The notes under the pieces: model-generated
What the model saw: only the letters and a program-made list of their open reading frames with translations
The model's database searches: none
What the model was told of the DNA's origin: nothing
Program-made: the position numbers and the translations under genes
NCBI GenBank assembly: GCA_030601305.1
Contig: JAUVTV010000004.1
Coordinates: 1 to 39,054 of the forward strand
Length of the DNA stretch: 39,054 bases
Direction of reading: 5' to 3'
Source of the DNA: Candidatus Eiseniibacteriota bacterium
GTDB taxonomy: Bacteria; Eisenbacteria; RBG-16-71-46; CAIMUX01; WJJG01
Shown here: positions 22,299 to 29,606 of the stretch, piece after piece
How positions within the stretch are numbered: the stretch's first letter is position 1
Layout: each line of letters begins with the position of its first letter

Positions 22299-24839
22299 GT
22301 GCCGGTGGCATTCCCGAACAATCCAAGCGAGTTCTGTATCACGGACGTCGGCAGCACGACGACGAAGGCGTTTCTCTTTCAGAAGCGCGACACATGGCGC
22401 ATCTTCCATCGCGAGGCGGCGACCACGGTCGAGAAACCCGACGAGGACGTCACCATCGGCGTGACTGAAGCGCTTCGGGCGCTCGCGGAGGAGTCGGGCA
22501 GTCAGCTGATCAAGGACGGCGTCCCCGCGATTCCGTACCTCTCCACGTCGTCGGCGGGCGGAGGGCTCGCGATGGTGGTGACCGGTCTCATGCGCAGCGT
22601 CACCAGCTACAGCGCGGAGCGGGTGGCCCTCGGCGCGGGTGCCATCGTGCTCGACGTGATCGCCATGGACGACGGCCGCACGCCCTACGAGAAGGTCCAG
22701 GCGCTCATGCGGCTGCGGCCCGACATGGTGTTGCTCGCGGGTGGCTTCGACGGCGACGCCCTGAGCGGCCCGGTCTTCCTCGCCGAACTCATCTGCGAGG
22801 CGGGGCTGCGTCCCAAGCTCAGCCGCGAGGCACATCTTCCCGTGGTCTTCGCCGGCAACAAGCACGCGCGCCATCTCGTCGCCGACACGCTGGGTGACCG
22901 TTTCATGTTTCACCCCGTGGCCAACATTCGCCCGTCGAGCGAGATCGAAGATCTCGATCCCGCGCGCACGGCGATCCACGACCTCTTCATGGATCACGTG
23001 ATGTCCCAGGCGCCGGGATACGAACGGCTCGTCTCCTGGGTGAGCGCGCCCATCCTGCCGACACCGGCGGCCTTCGCCCGGATTCTCGAGATCGCCTCGC
23101 GCGAGCTGCGCAGGAAGATCCTCGCGATCGATATCGGCGGCGCCACGACGGACGTCTTCACCGCCGAGAACGGCACCGTGTTCAGGACCGTGAGCGCCAA
23201 TCTGGGCATGAGCTATAGCGTGCTGAACGTCGCGCGCACGGCTGGCATCTCGGCGATCCGCGAGCTTCTCCAGAACGGCATGAGCGATCGCGAGCTGTGG
23301 GACCGCATCGGTGACAAGTACCTGCAGCCCACGTGTCTGCCCACGGATGAGACCGGCGTGCGCGTCGAGTGGGCCACGGCGGCGGTCGCCATACGCGAGG
23401 CGGTGCGCGATCACCAGCGTGTGCGCGCCGGGATCTCGCTGAGTCGCGGCAAGGAGGAGCTGACCATCCGGGGCCTGCTCGATCGCGGCGGCGGCAAGCA
23501 ACACGAAACCGGAGAAGTCTTCAAGCTGGACGAGTACGACCTGGTGATCGGTAGCGGGGGCATCCTCTCGCACTCGCCGCGCGAGGCGGCGGTGACGATG
23601 ATGATCGATGCTCTCCGGCCGCGCGAGTCCGTCACCCTTGCCGTGGACAGCGCGTTCGTGTTTCCGCACCTGGGTGTGCTCTCCGTGCTGAACCCCGAGC
23701 TCGCGCTGCAGCTCTTCCAGGAGCTGGGTCTGGTGCGGCTCGGAACCGTTGCGGAGGTGAGGACCGAGCGCGCCTCGATCGACGCGCGGTCCGCCGTGCC
23801 TCCGGCCAGGGAGCGGCGGGCCGCCGCGAGAGAGCGCATCGAGCGGGGCGTGATCCGCTTGCGGCGGGAGCTGGCCGTCCCCGGTGATCTGTTCGTACGC
23901 AATGGCGCGAGCGTCAAGGCCGACACACTCATCGCGCGCAGCACGCGCCTTTTCCGGCGGCCCTTCTTCCTCGAGATCGCGCGTGTGCTGGGGATCCCGC
24001 CCGAAGAGGTTCCCGCGTGTGTTCTGAAGAAGACGGGGGACACCGTGGAACGCGAGGATCTCGTGGCGCGGCACAAGGTGAGTCTCATCAAGACCAAGGA
24101 GTATCGCTCGCCCGTGGCCGGCGTGGTGGAGCGTCTCCTTCCGTCGGGCACGCTGGTGATTCGCGAGAAGCCGGAGAGCGCCGCGGCACGGGCGGTCATC
24201 CAGGTTGCACAGGATCTCGCCGTCCATCCCGATCAGATTCGCCCGTACGTGAAGGTCGAGGTTGGACAGAGCGTGGAACGCGGACAGGTCGTCGCCTCGT
24301 TCCTGCGGCCCGGGACGGTGCGCCGGAGCTGCGCGCCGCTGCGCGGCAAGGTCAAGGAGATCAACTACGACTACGGGCTCATCAACATCGAACCGCTCCG
24401 CGAAGAGCTGGAGGTGCGCGCGTGGATGCCGGGGACGGTGGAAGCGCTCACCGATCGGGGATGCACGGTATCCGGTCGCGGCATCCGCATGGAAGGCGTG
24501 TGGGGTCTGGGGGGAGAGATCTCCGGTCGATTGGCGCTCGGTGCCCCGGAGTCCGGGTCCGTGCTGGTCACCGACTTCGCCGACCGCGAAACATTGGAAA
24601 CAGTCGCAGATCGGGGAGGCCGCGGTCTCATCACGGCGGGCCTTCACCTCGCGGACGTGCTGGAGATCGATCCGGGCTACACCATCGTGGTCACCGAGGG
24701 GTTTGACCGGCGCGCGATGGATCCGGGTCTGAAACAGGAGCTGGAACGCAACGTGGGTCGGGTTGTACTCCTGGACGGAACCACCGAGCTGCGCGTGGGC
24801 GTACGGCGACCGATCATGATCTTGCCGGAGGAGGATTGA
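22299..24839 (+). CDS. Long MutL/GlmL-like ASKHA ATPase with barrel-sandwich C-terminal region
   Basis: The 846-aa product starts like a glutamate mutase L (MutL/GlmL) protein. FCITDVGSTTTKAFLFQ is the first phosphate loop and LAIDIGGATTDVF the second, as in the acetate/sugar kinase-Hsp70 fold. GlmL-type proteins are usually about 450-600 aa. Here another 300 residues follow. They include two stretches that look like lipoyl/biotinyl barrel-sandwich hybrids (KKTGDTVEREDLVARHKV with YRSPVAGVVERLLPSG; VEVGQSVERGQVVASF with APLRGKVKEINY), and a last unknown domain. No B12-dependent mutase gene lies nearby. A reactivation chaperone or a stand-alone ATPase are both possible. GTG 22299 begins 6 nt after yjbQ. 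Confidence 0.8.
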   Translation: MPVAFPNNPSEFCITDVGSTTTKAFLFQKRDTWRIFHREAATTVEKPDEDVTIGVTEALRALAEESGSQLIKDGVPAIPYLSTSSAGGGLAMVVTGLMRSVTSYSAERVALGAGAIVLDVIAMDDGRTPYEKVQALMRLRPDMVLLAGGFDGDALSGPVFLAELICEAGLRPKLSREAHLPVVFAGNKHARHLVADTLGDRFMFHPVANIRPSSEIEDLDPARTAIHDLFMDHVMSQAPGYERLVSWVSAPILPTPAAFARILEIASRELRRKILAIDIGGATTDVFTAENGTVFRTVSANLGMSYSVLNVARTAGISAIRELLQNGMSDRELWDRIGDKYLQPTCLPTDETGVRVEWATAAVAIREAVRDHQRVRAGISLSRGKEELTIRGLLDRGGGKQHETGEVFKLDEYDLVIGSGGILSHSPREAAVTMMIDALRPRESVTLAVDSAFVFPHLGVLSVLNPELALQLFQELGLVRLGTVAEVRTERASIDARSAVPPARERRAAARERIERGVIRLRRELAVPGDLFVRNGASVKADTLIARSTRLFRRPFFLEIARVLGIPPEEVPACVLKKTGDTVEREDLVARHKVSLIKTKEYRSPVAGVVERLLPSGTLVIREKPESAAARAVIQVAQDLAVHPDQIRPYVKVEVGQSVERGQVVASFLRPGTVRRSCAPLRGKVKEINYDYGLINIEPLREELEVRAWMPGTVEALTDRGCTVSGRGIRMEGVWGLGGEISGRLALGAPESGSVLVTDFADRETLETVADRGGRGLITAGLHLADVLEIDPGYTIVVTEGFDRRAMDPGLKQELERNVGRVVLLDGTTELRVGVRRPIMILPEED

Positions 24840-24840
24840 G

Positions 24841-25794
24841 GTGAAGAGGGGAGTGCGCGAACTCATGGCGGCGTGCGCGGGTGCGATGCTCTGCGGAAGC
24901 GCTGCCGGGGCCGAGGGTGTAACCTGGAGCGATCTCACGCTCGCCCAGGCGCTGGCCAAGGCCGACGATCTCGCCACGCTGGTGATGATCGATGTCTATG
25001 CCAGTCACTGCATGCAGTGCAAGGACATGGATCGTGAGGTGTGGGAGACGTCCGAGGGTGTCGAACTGGCCGAAGGGCTCATCATGCTGCGCATCCCTTC
25101 CGACAAGCCGGAGGGCCGCGCGCTGCAAGACAACTACCCGGTTCTCGGTTTGCCGCTGGTGATTCTGCTCGAGGCGGACGGCACCGAGAGCGGGCGCATC
25201 GTGGGCTATCGAACGCCGGAGCCGTTCTTCGAGCAGGCGCGAGCCCTCAAGGCGGGCTTCGATCCGCTTCCCGAGATGGAGGCCGAACTCGAGGCCCAGC
25301 CCACGTCACAGAAGCTCACCCTCGAGATCCTCGAGCAGTACCTCTACCGCCAGCGCGAAGCCGAAGCCGAATCTCTCCTCACGCGTCTTCTCGAGCTGGA
25401 TTCGAGACGGATCTCCACCTACGCCACCAAGGCTCTGGGGCTGACAGCCCGCTACTACGACTACTTCAAGCATGACAGCGAGAAGAGCCAGAAGTACTGG
25501 CGGATCGCGCTCCACGACTACGCCCAGTCGAGAGCCGTCAACGGCGCGCTCAAGGCGACCTACGAGTACCACCGGCAGAAGCGAACACTGACGCTGTGGA
25601 TCGAAATGGTTTGCGCCGTCGCGGACGCCAACCCCGAGGCCTCCACCTTGAACGCGGGGATTGCCCGTTGGGCCGTCCGGGGCAACCTGAGCCATCCGTG
25701 CCTGGCCGCGGCTGCGAGGCGCGCGCACGCCCTGGGGGCCAAGCCGGCGATCTTCGATTCACTGGCCATTGCTCTCGAGGGCATGCCCGACTGA
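24841..25794 (+). CDS. Exported thioredoxin-like protein with C-M-Q-C motif
   Basis: The 317-aa product begins at GTG 24841, two bases after the MutL-like stop. It has a signal peptide (ELMAACAGAMLCGSAAGAEG) and a thioredoxin domain: LVMIDVYASHCMQCKDM gives the redox motif at Cys57 and Cys60, and VLGLPLVILLEADG the cis-Pro loop. Residues 150-317 are helical and TPR-like (QYLYRQREAEAESLLTRLLE). It resembles the thioredoxin_7/DsbD-gamma group and may reduce or oxidise envelope thiols. It lies 111 nt upstream of selenoprotein gene 3, and may be its Cys-based partner; that link is inference. Confidence 0.85.
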   Translation: MKRGVRELMAACAGAMLCGSAAGAEGVTWSDLTLAQALAKADDLATLVMIDVYASHCMQCKDMDREVWETSEGVELAEGLIMLRIPSDKPEGRALQDNYPVLGLPLVILLEADGTESGRIVGYRTPEPFFEQARALKAGFDPLPEMEAELEAQPTSQKLTLEILEQYLYRQREAEAESLLTRLLELDSRRISTYATKALGLTARYYDYFKHDSEKSQKYWRIALHDYAQSRAVNGALKATYEYHRQKRTLTLWIEMVCAVADANPEASTLNAGIARWAVRGNLSHPCLAAAARRAHALGAKPAIFDSLAIALEGMPD

Positions 25795-25905
25795 CCTTCG
25801 CTCGAAGCCGGCTTCCCGAGCAAAGGTCAGTCCGCAGCGAAGGCCGTCCGCCTTCCCTCCTCCCGCTTCGTGATGTACAATGGTGAGAGCGAAGGAGGTG
25901 CCCAT

Positions 25906-26991
25906 ATGTCCAGAGTTGGCTCGGTCGCAGGACTCACCCTTCTCCTGGCCTTCACCTTTACTGCGGGCGAGGCGCTCGCAGCGGAGCGGATGGTCATCCT
26001 CGAGTATTTCACCAGCACCACGTGAGGCGGCTGCGCCGGAGCCAGCCGTGAGCTGGACGAACTCGCCGCCGACTACGCCGACCGGGTCGCTGCCATTGCC
26101 TACTACACGGGTGGCTCAGACCCCTTCTACACGCAGGAAGGCTCTGATCGCTGGAACTTCTATCCGCCCCCCTACTGGTACTTGAGTACTTGGTACTACG
26201 CGTGGCCGTGGCTGTGGATGGACGGCAACAAGCATCCCGGGTGGCAGTACGGTACATGGGAGGGCTATCTCCAGGCACAGCTTCCCGTGGAGTCCGAGCT
26301 TGTCATGGATCTCGAGGGCGGCTACGACAGCGGTGCGCGCATGGGTTGGCTCGGCATCTCCATTCACAACGTGGGAACCGAGACGCTCTCGGGCGACCTG
26401 CAGTGTGTTCTCACGGAGTCCGGCTTGTACTACCATGCGCCTAACGGCCTTGACTGGCACCATCACGTGATGCGCGACATGATTCCCACCGAGACCGGAA
26501 CGCCCGTGACGATCGCCCCGGGGGAGACCGAGTACATCGCGCACCAGTTCATCCTCGACTCGTCCTGGGACGAGACCGAGTGCGAGTTCGTCTGCTTCGT
26601 GCAGCACGATTATCTCCAGCCGGACAGCACGAAAGAGGTCTGGCAGGGCGCCAAGATCGCTCTCACCGAACTGGTGGGCGGCGCGGCGGACGTCTCCGAG
26701 GACCCTGTCGCGAATCCCTTCGCTCTCCATCCGTGCAGTCCCAACCCCGGTCGGCCGGGCACCGAGATCGCCTTCGACCTGCCGCGGGAGTGCGAGGTGA
26801 GCCTTGCGGTCTACGACGTGACGGGGCGCCGGGTGATCACGCTGTACGAGGGCGTGCGCGCGGCCGGCAGTCACGCCGTCGCATGGCGCGGCTCAGGCGA
26901 GAACGGAGAACCCGTTCCTTCGGGAATGTACTTCTACCGGTTGGATGCCGGCGCATTCAGCCGGACACGGCAGGTGTTGATCGCGAGGTAG
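25906..26991 (+). CDS. Exported selenoprotein 3: Omp28/thioredoxin-like UxxC domain with FlgD-Ig C-terminus
   Basis: ATG 25906 stands behind GAAGGAGGTG and opens a signal peptide (VAGLTLLLAFTFTAGEALA). A TACAAT -10-like box at 25876-25881 lies before it. At codon 40 (26023-26025) UGA occurs in MVILEYFTSTT-U-GGCAGASRELDE, and the frame then continues to the TAG at 26991 (361 residues). LEYFTSTT-U-x-x-C matches the EEFT-x-x-x-C-x-x-C start of Omp28-like proteins, with Sec for the first Cys and Cys43 as partner. A Trp/Tyr-rich stretch and AWPWLWMDG supply the cis-Pro region. The middle (VCFVQHDYLQPDS, EVWQGAKIAL) is shared with the paralogues, and the end is FlgD-Ig (YDVTGRRVITLYEGV, WRGSGENGEPVPSGMYFYRL, LIAR). 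Confidence 0.86.
26023..26056 (+). promoter_or_regulatory. UGA(Sec) codon 40 and SECIS-like hairpin of selenoprotein gene 3
   Basis: The UGA is 26023-26025. CCAGC (26042-26046) and GCUGG (26052-26056) form a perfect 5-bp stem closing the pentaloop CGUGA (26047-26051), at +22 to +26 after the UGA. A G-C pair across a one-base bulge can extend it. The loop has GU rather than GGU. Confidence 0.6.
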
Positions 26992-27010
26992 ATGCTCCTT
27001 ACCTCGCGAT
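26980..27010. terminator. Perfect 11-bp hairpin between convergent genes
   Basis: ATCGCGAGGTA (26980-26990) and TACCTCGCGAT (27000-27010) are perfect inverted repeats with a 9-nt loop. The left arm contains most of the TAG stop of selenoprotein gene 3. It lies between two convergent genes and could end transcripts from both sides, although there is no T run. Confidence 0.5.
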
Positions 27011-27065
27011 TCCCATCTGCCAGAGGACGAAGGCGTAGTCGAGCGCCATCTCCTTGGCGAGGAGG

Positions 27066-29582
27066 TCAGCGGAGGCGAATGATCCGCCGCACCTCTTCGG
27101 AGCGCTCGCCCCGGCTGCGCAGGCGGTAGAAGTAGAGTCCCGCGGGAACCGGGCGACCCGCCTGGTCGCATCCGTTCCAGGTGATCCGATGGCGGCCGGG
27201 TTGCACGCTGCCGCGCACCAGGTGGCGGATCACGCGTCCCTCGAGGTCCAGGATGCTCAGCTCTACGTCACCGGGACGGACTACGTCGTAGAGGATCGCC
27301 GTGCGGTCCTTGAAGGGACACGGTCCGGCGACCTGAAGCCCGGGGCGCAATGGCAGCTCCTCGGCGACGATCGCATCCGCCGGCAGGCTGCTGGAGCCCA
27401 AGACCATCACGTCGTCCACGTACCAGCCTTCCTGCCCCTCGCTGCCGTTGCTGCCGAAGCGGAATCGGAAGCGGATGGTGCCTTCGTAGCCGGTGAGCTC
27501 GAAGACCTCCTCCTGCCAGCCGCAGAAGCCCGAGAAGACGGGGGTCTCCGGCGGGAACGGTCCGGGCGGCTCGCTCGCCGCGATGAGGAACTCGTAGCCG
27601 GTGGCCGGATAGACCTGCTGCCAGCTGCCGCCATTGATGGAGGCCTCCACGATCCCGCCGTCCAGCACATACGTGAAATGACCGGGGGCCATCTCGGCGC
27701 GGATGTAGTGCCAGAAGCGCAGCTCGGTGTGCGTCGCCAGCGTGACCTCGGGTGTGACCAGGATGGCATCGAGCATGTCGGCGTAGACGCCGCCCGAGTC
27801 GACCGCGCCGCACTTCCAGGACCACGAACCGCCGGGCGTGTGATTGCGCAACATGCTGCGATGCCACGCGTCGCCGTACCCCGGCAGGCCGGAGAGATGC
27901 TCCCACTCCCCAGTGCCGCCCTCGACGTTGTCGGCGAACCCGCCCACCGGAAGCTCGAAGGCCACCTCCCGTGAGATTCCCAAGTCGGCGCTCACGTTCA
28001 CGGTGAACGGTAAGATCTCGGGATCCGGACAGTCGGGCGAGACGAGGATTTCGAACGGGGGAAAGAGGGAATCGCTTTCACCACGCTGCAGGGAATCGAG
28101 GTTCGCGATGTCCTGCAGGATCTCGACGTGCGGCGAGAACGTGCGCAGGCGACCGGTCAGTCCGGTGGCGCCCTCGCTGCCCCCGTTCCTCAGCCACACC
28201 AGGAGCGATGCGATCTCGCCCGGGTCGAGAAGCCCGTCGTCGCCATCATCCACCGCGTAGCCGCTGAAACCGATGCTCGGCGCGCCCGAGAAGAGGGTGA
28301 AGGTGTGGTGCCAAAACTGCGTTTCGCGATTCAGTTCCGCGCTTACCTCCAGTGTGAACGACGTCGCGTGATACGCCGGCACCTCGGGGTCCATGTGAAT
28401 GACGAAGGGCAAGAGCGGCTTGCCCTCGTCGCCGGGGCCGAGGTCGGGGAAGGTGGCGACGCTGTCGAGAACCACGCACAGGCTGTCGCTCGTGCGCAGC
28501 ACGGCCGAGATCTGCGTTGCGCTGCTGCCGCCGACATTCCGCAGGGAGGTCCGGATCTCGCCGGTCTCGCCGGCGTCCATCTCGTCATCGTCATTGCCCT
28601 GACTCGCCCCGAGCGTGTCGTCATCCACGTACGCCGCCATGAATGACAGCCAGCAGCCGGGTGGCGGGTAGACGGTGACGATCTCAGGTGCTCCCGTGGC
28701 CGTGAAGATGCCCAAGCTCTTGGGCGGCAGCACGAACCATCCGCTGGTGTCGCTGCCCACCGGCTCCGACGCGATCACGAAGCACGCCGCGAGCTTCTTG
28801 TAACGGATCTTGTAGCGCTCCTGATTGTTCGGATCGAAGCGTAGCGCGAAGAGCGAGTCGCCGTCGCTGAACAGACAATTGGCGGCCGTCTGAATGGCCC
28901 CCGCCTCGTGGAGGCCGAGTGCCGCCGCGGCGATCGCGTCTCCCGTGGCGTGGCTGCGGGTGCCGTCTCTGCGTTCCACACCGCGCTCGCGGTGCTGGAG
29001 CACGTACAGGAAGAACAGCTCGCTGTCGAGATAGGGGTTTTCGTAGTCGGGGGGGTGCTTTTCCAGGTACTGCGGGTCGTCCCGCAGAATCAAGTCGGTC
29101 AGCGTCAGCTTGGCCAGGGTACCGTTGTGTGCGAAGACGATGTCATCGCGACGGAAGGGATGCGGGTTGGGAATGTCCTCGTGGCCGCTGGTCGCGTTGC
29201 GCACGTGAACCAGGCCGCACACCGGATCCAGGGCGAGCATCTCGAAGACGGCGTCGTCGTAACGCACATCGAATTCGTGGTCGGCTTCGGGACCCGCTCG
29301 CACGACAACCGGGTGGGTAAGGCCGGCGGCTTCGAGCGCCGGGGAGTAGTAGACCACGCTCCAGCCGTCCGGATTCGAGTTCCCGAGTGCCTTCAGCGAG
29401 TAGAGTCCCGTGACGAGTTGGTCGGTGAGGATCGGGTCTTCCCAGGCGGTCCCGATCGCGCCCCAGAAACGGCAGGCATGCTCCCGCACCGGATGCGGCG
29501 TGAGGGATCCCGCAATCGGGGTGACGGCGAGGAGTACCAGGAACCAGCCCACTCGCCGCCGGCGCTGTTCGTTGCTCTTCAT
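27066..29582 (-). CDS. Exported class II glutamine-amidotransferase-like (Ntn) protein with FlgD-Ig C-terminus
   Basis: The 838-aa product has an N-terminal basic stretch and signal helix (VGWFLVLLAVTPIAGSL), then Cys37 (HACRFWGAIG) as possible Ntn nucleophile. Class II GATase (YafJ/EgtC-type) motifs follow: LVHVRNATSGHED, NPHPFRRDDIVFAHNGTLAK and LDSELFFLYVLQ. The domain ends near residue 290. Two or three Ig-like modules follow (about 305-540), then a MAM/jelly-roll domain (about 545-740, FADNVEGGTGEWEHLSG ... GWYVDDVMVL) and an FlgD-Ig end (LDLEGRVIRHLVRGS, WNGCDQAGRPVPAGLYFY). GATase II domains are normally cytoplasmic, so an exported one is unusual; it would probably act as an amidase. 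ATG 29582 has GAGAGGACCGAG ahead. It lies 24 nt downstream of the C25 gene. Confidence 0.85.
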   Translation of the reverse strand: MKSNEQRRRRVGWFLVLLAVTPIAGSLTPHPVREHACRFWGAIGTAWEDPILTDQLVTGLYSLKALGNSNPDGWSVVYYSPALEAAGLTHPVVVRAGPEADHEFDVRYDDAVFEMLALDPVCGLVHVRNATSGHEDIPNPHPFRRDDIVFAHNGTLAKLTLTDLILRDDPQYLEKHPPDYENPYLDSELFFLYVLQHRERGVERRDGTRSHATGDAIAAAALGLHEAGAIQTAANCLFSDGDSLFALRFDPNNQERYKIRYKKLAACFVIASEPVGSDTSGWFVLPPKSLGIFTATGAPEIVTVYPPPGCWLSFMAAYVDDDTLGASQGNDDDEMDAGETGEIRTSLRNVGGSSATQISAVLRTSDSLCVVLDSVATFPDLGPGDEGKPLLPFVIHMDPEVPAYHATSFTLEVSAELNRETQFWHHTFTLFSGAPSIGFSGYAVDDGDDGLLDPGEIASLLVWLRNGGSEGATGLTGRLRTFSPHVEILQDIANLDSLQRGESDSLFPPFEILVSPDCPDPEILPFTVNVSADLGISREVAFELPVGGFADNVEGGTGEWEHLSGLPGYGDAWHRSMLRNHTPGGSWSWKCGAVDSGGVYADMLDAILVTPEVTLATHTELRFWHYIRAEMAPGHFTYVLDGGIVEASINGGSWQQVYPATGYEFLIAASEPPGPFPPETPVFSGFCGWQEEVFELTGYEGTIRFRFRFGSNGSEGQEGWYVDDVMVLGSSSLPADAIVAEELPLRPGLQVAGPCPFKDRTAILYDVVRPGDVELSILDLEGRVIRHLVRGSVQPGRHRITWNGCDQAGRPVPAGLYFYRLRSRGERSEEVRRIIRLR

Positions 29583-29606
29583 GGTCTCGGTCCTCTCACA
29601 GCACGG

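Noticed and set aside
21450-24977. Long open frame of about 1175 codons on the minus strand
   Set aside because: It runs antisense through amrS, yjbQ and the MutL-like gene. Its composition is the high-GC antisense shadow, with no family motif.
25800-25822. Terminator after the thioredoxin-like gene
   Set aside because: GCTCGAAGCCGGCTTCCCGAGC can fold, but there is no T run, so I did not call it.
7366-26991. UGA reassigned to Trp or Gly across the genome
   Set aside because: UGA ends several clear genes here (S4 protein, sigma factor, MutL-like, thioredoxin-like, 143-aa protein), so it is a normal stop outside these three contexts.
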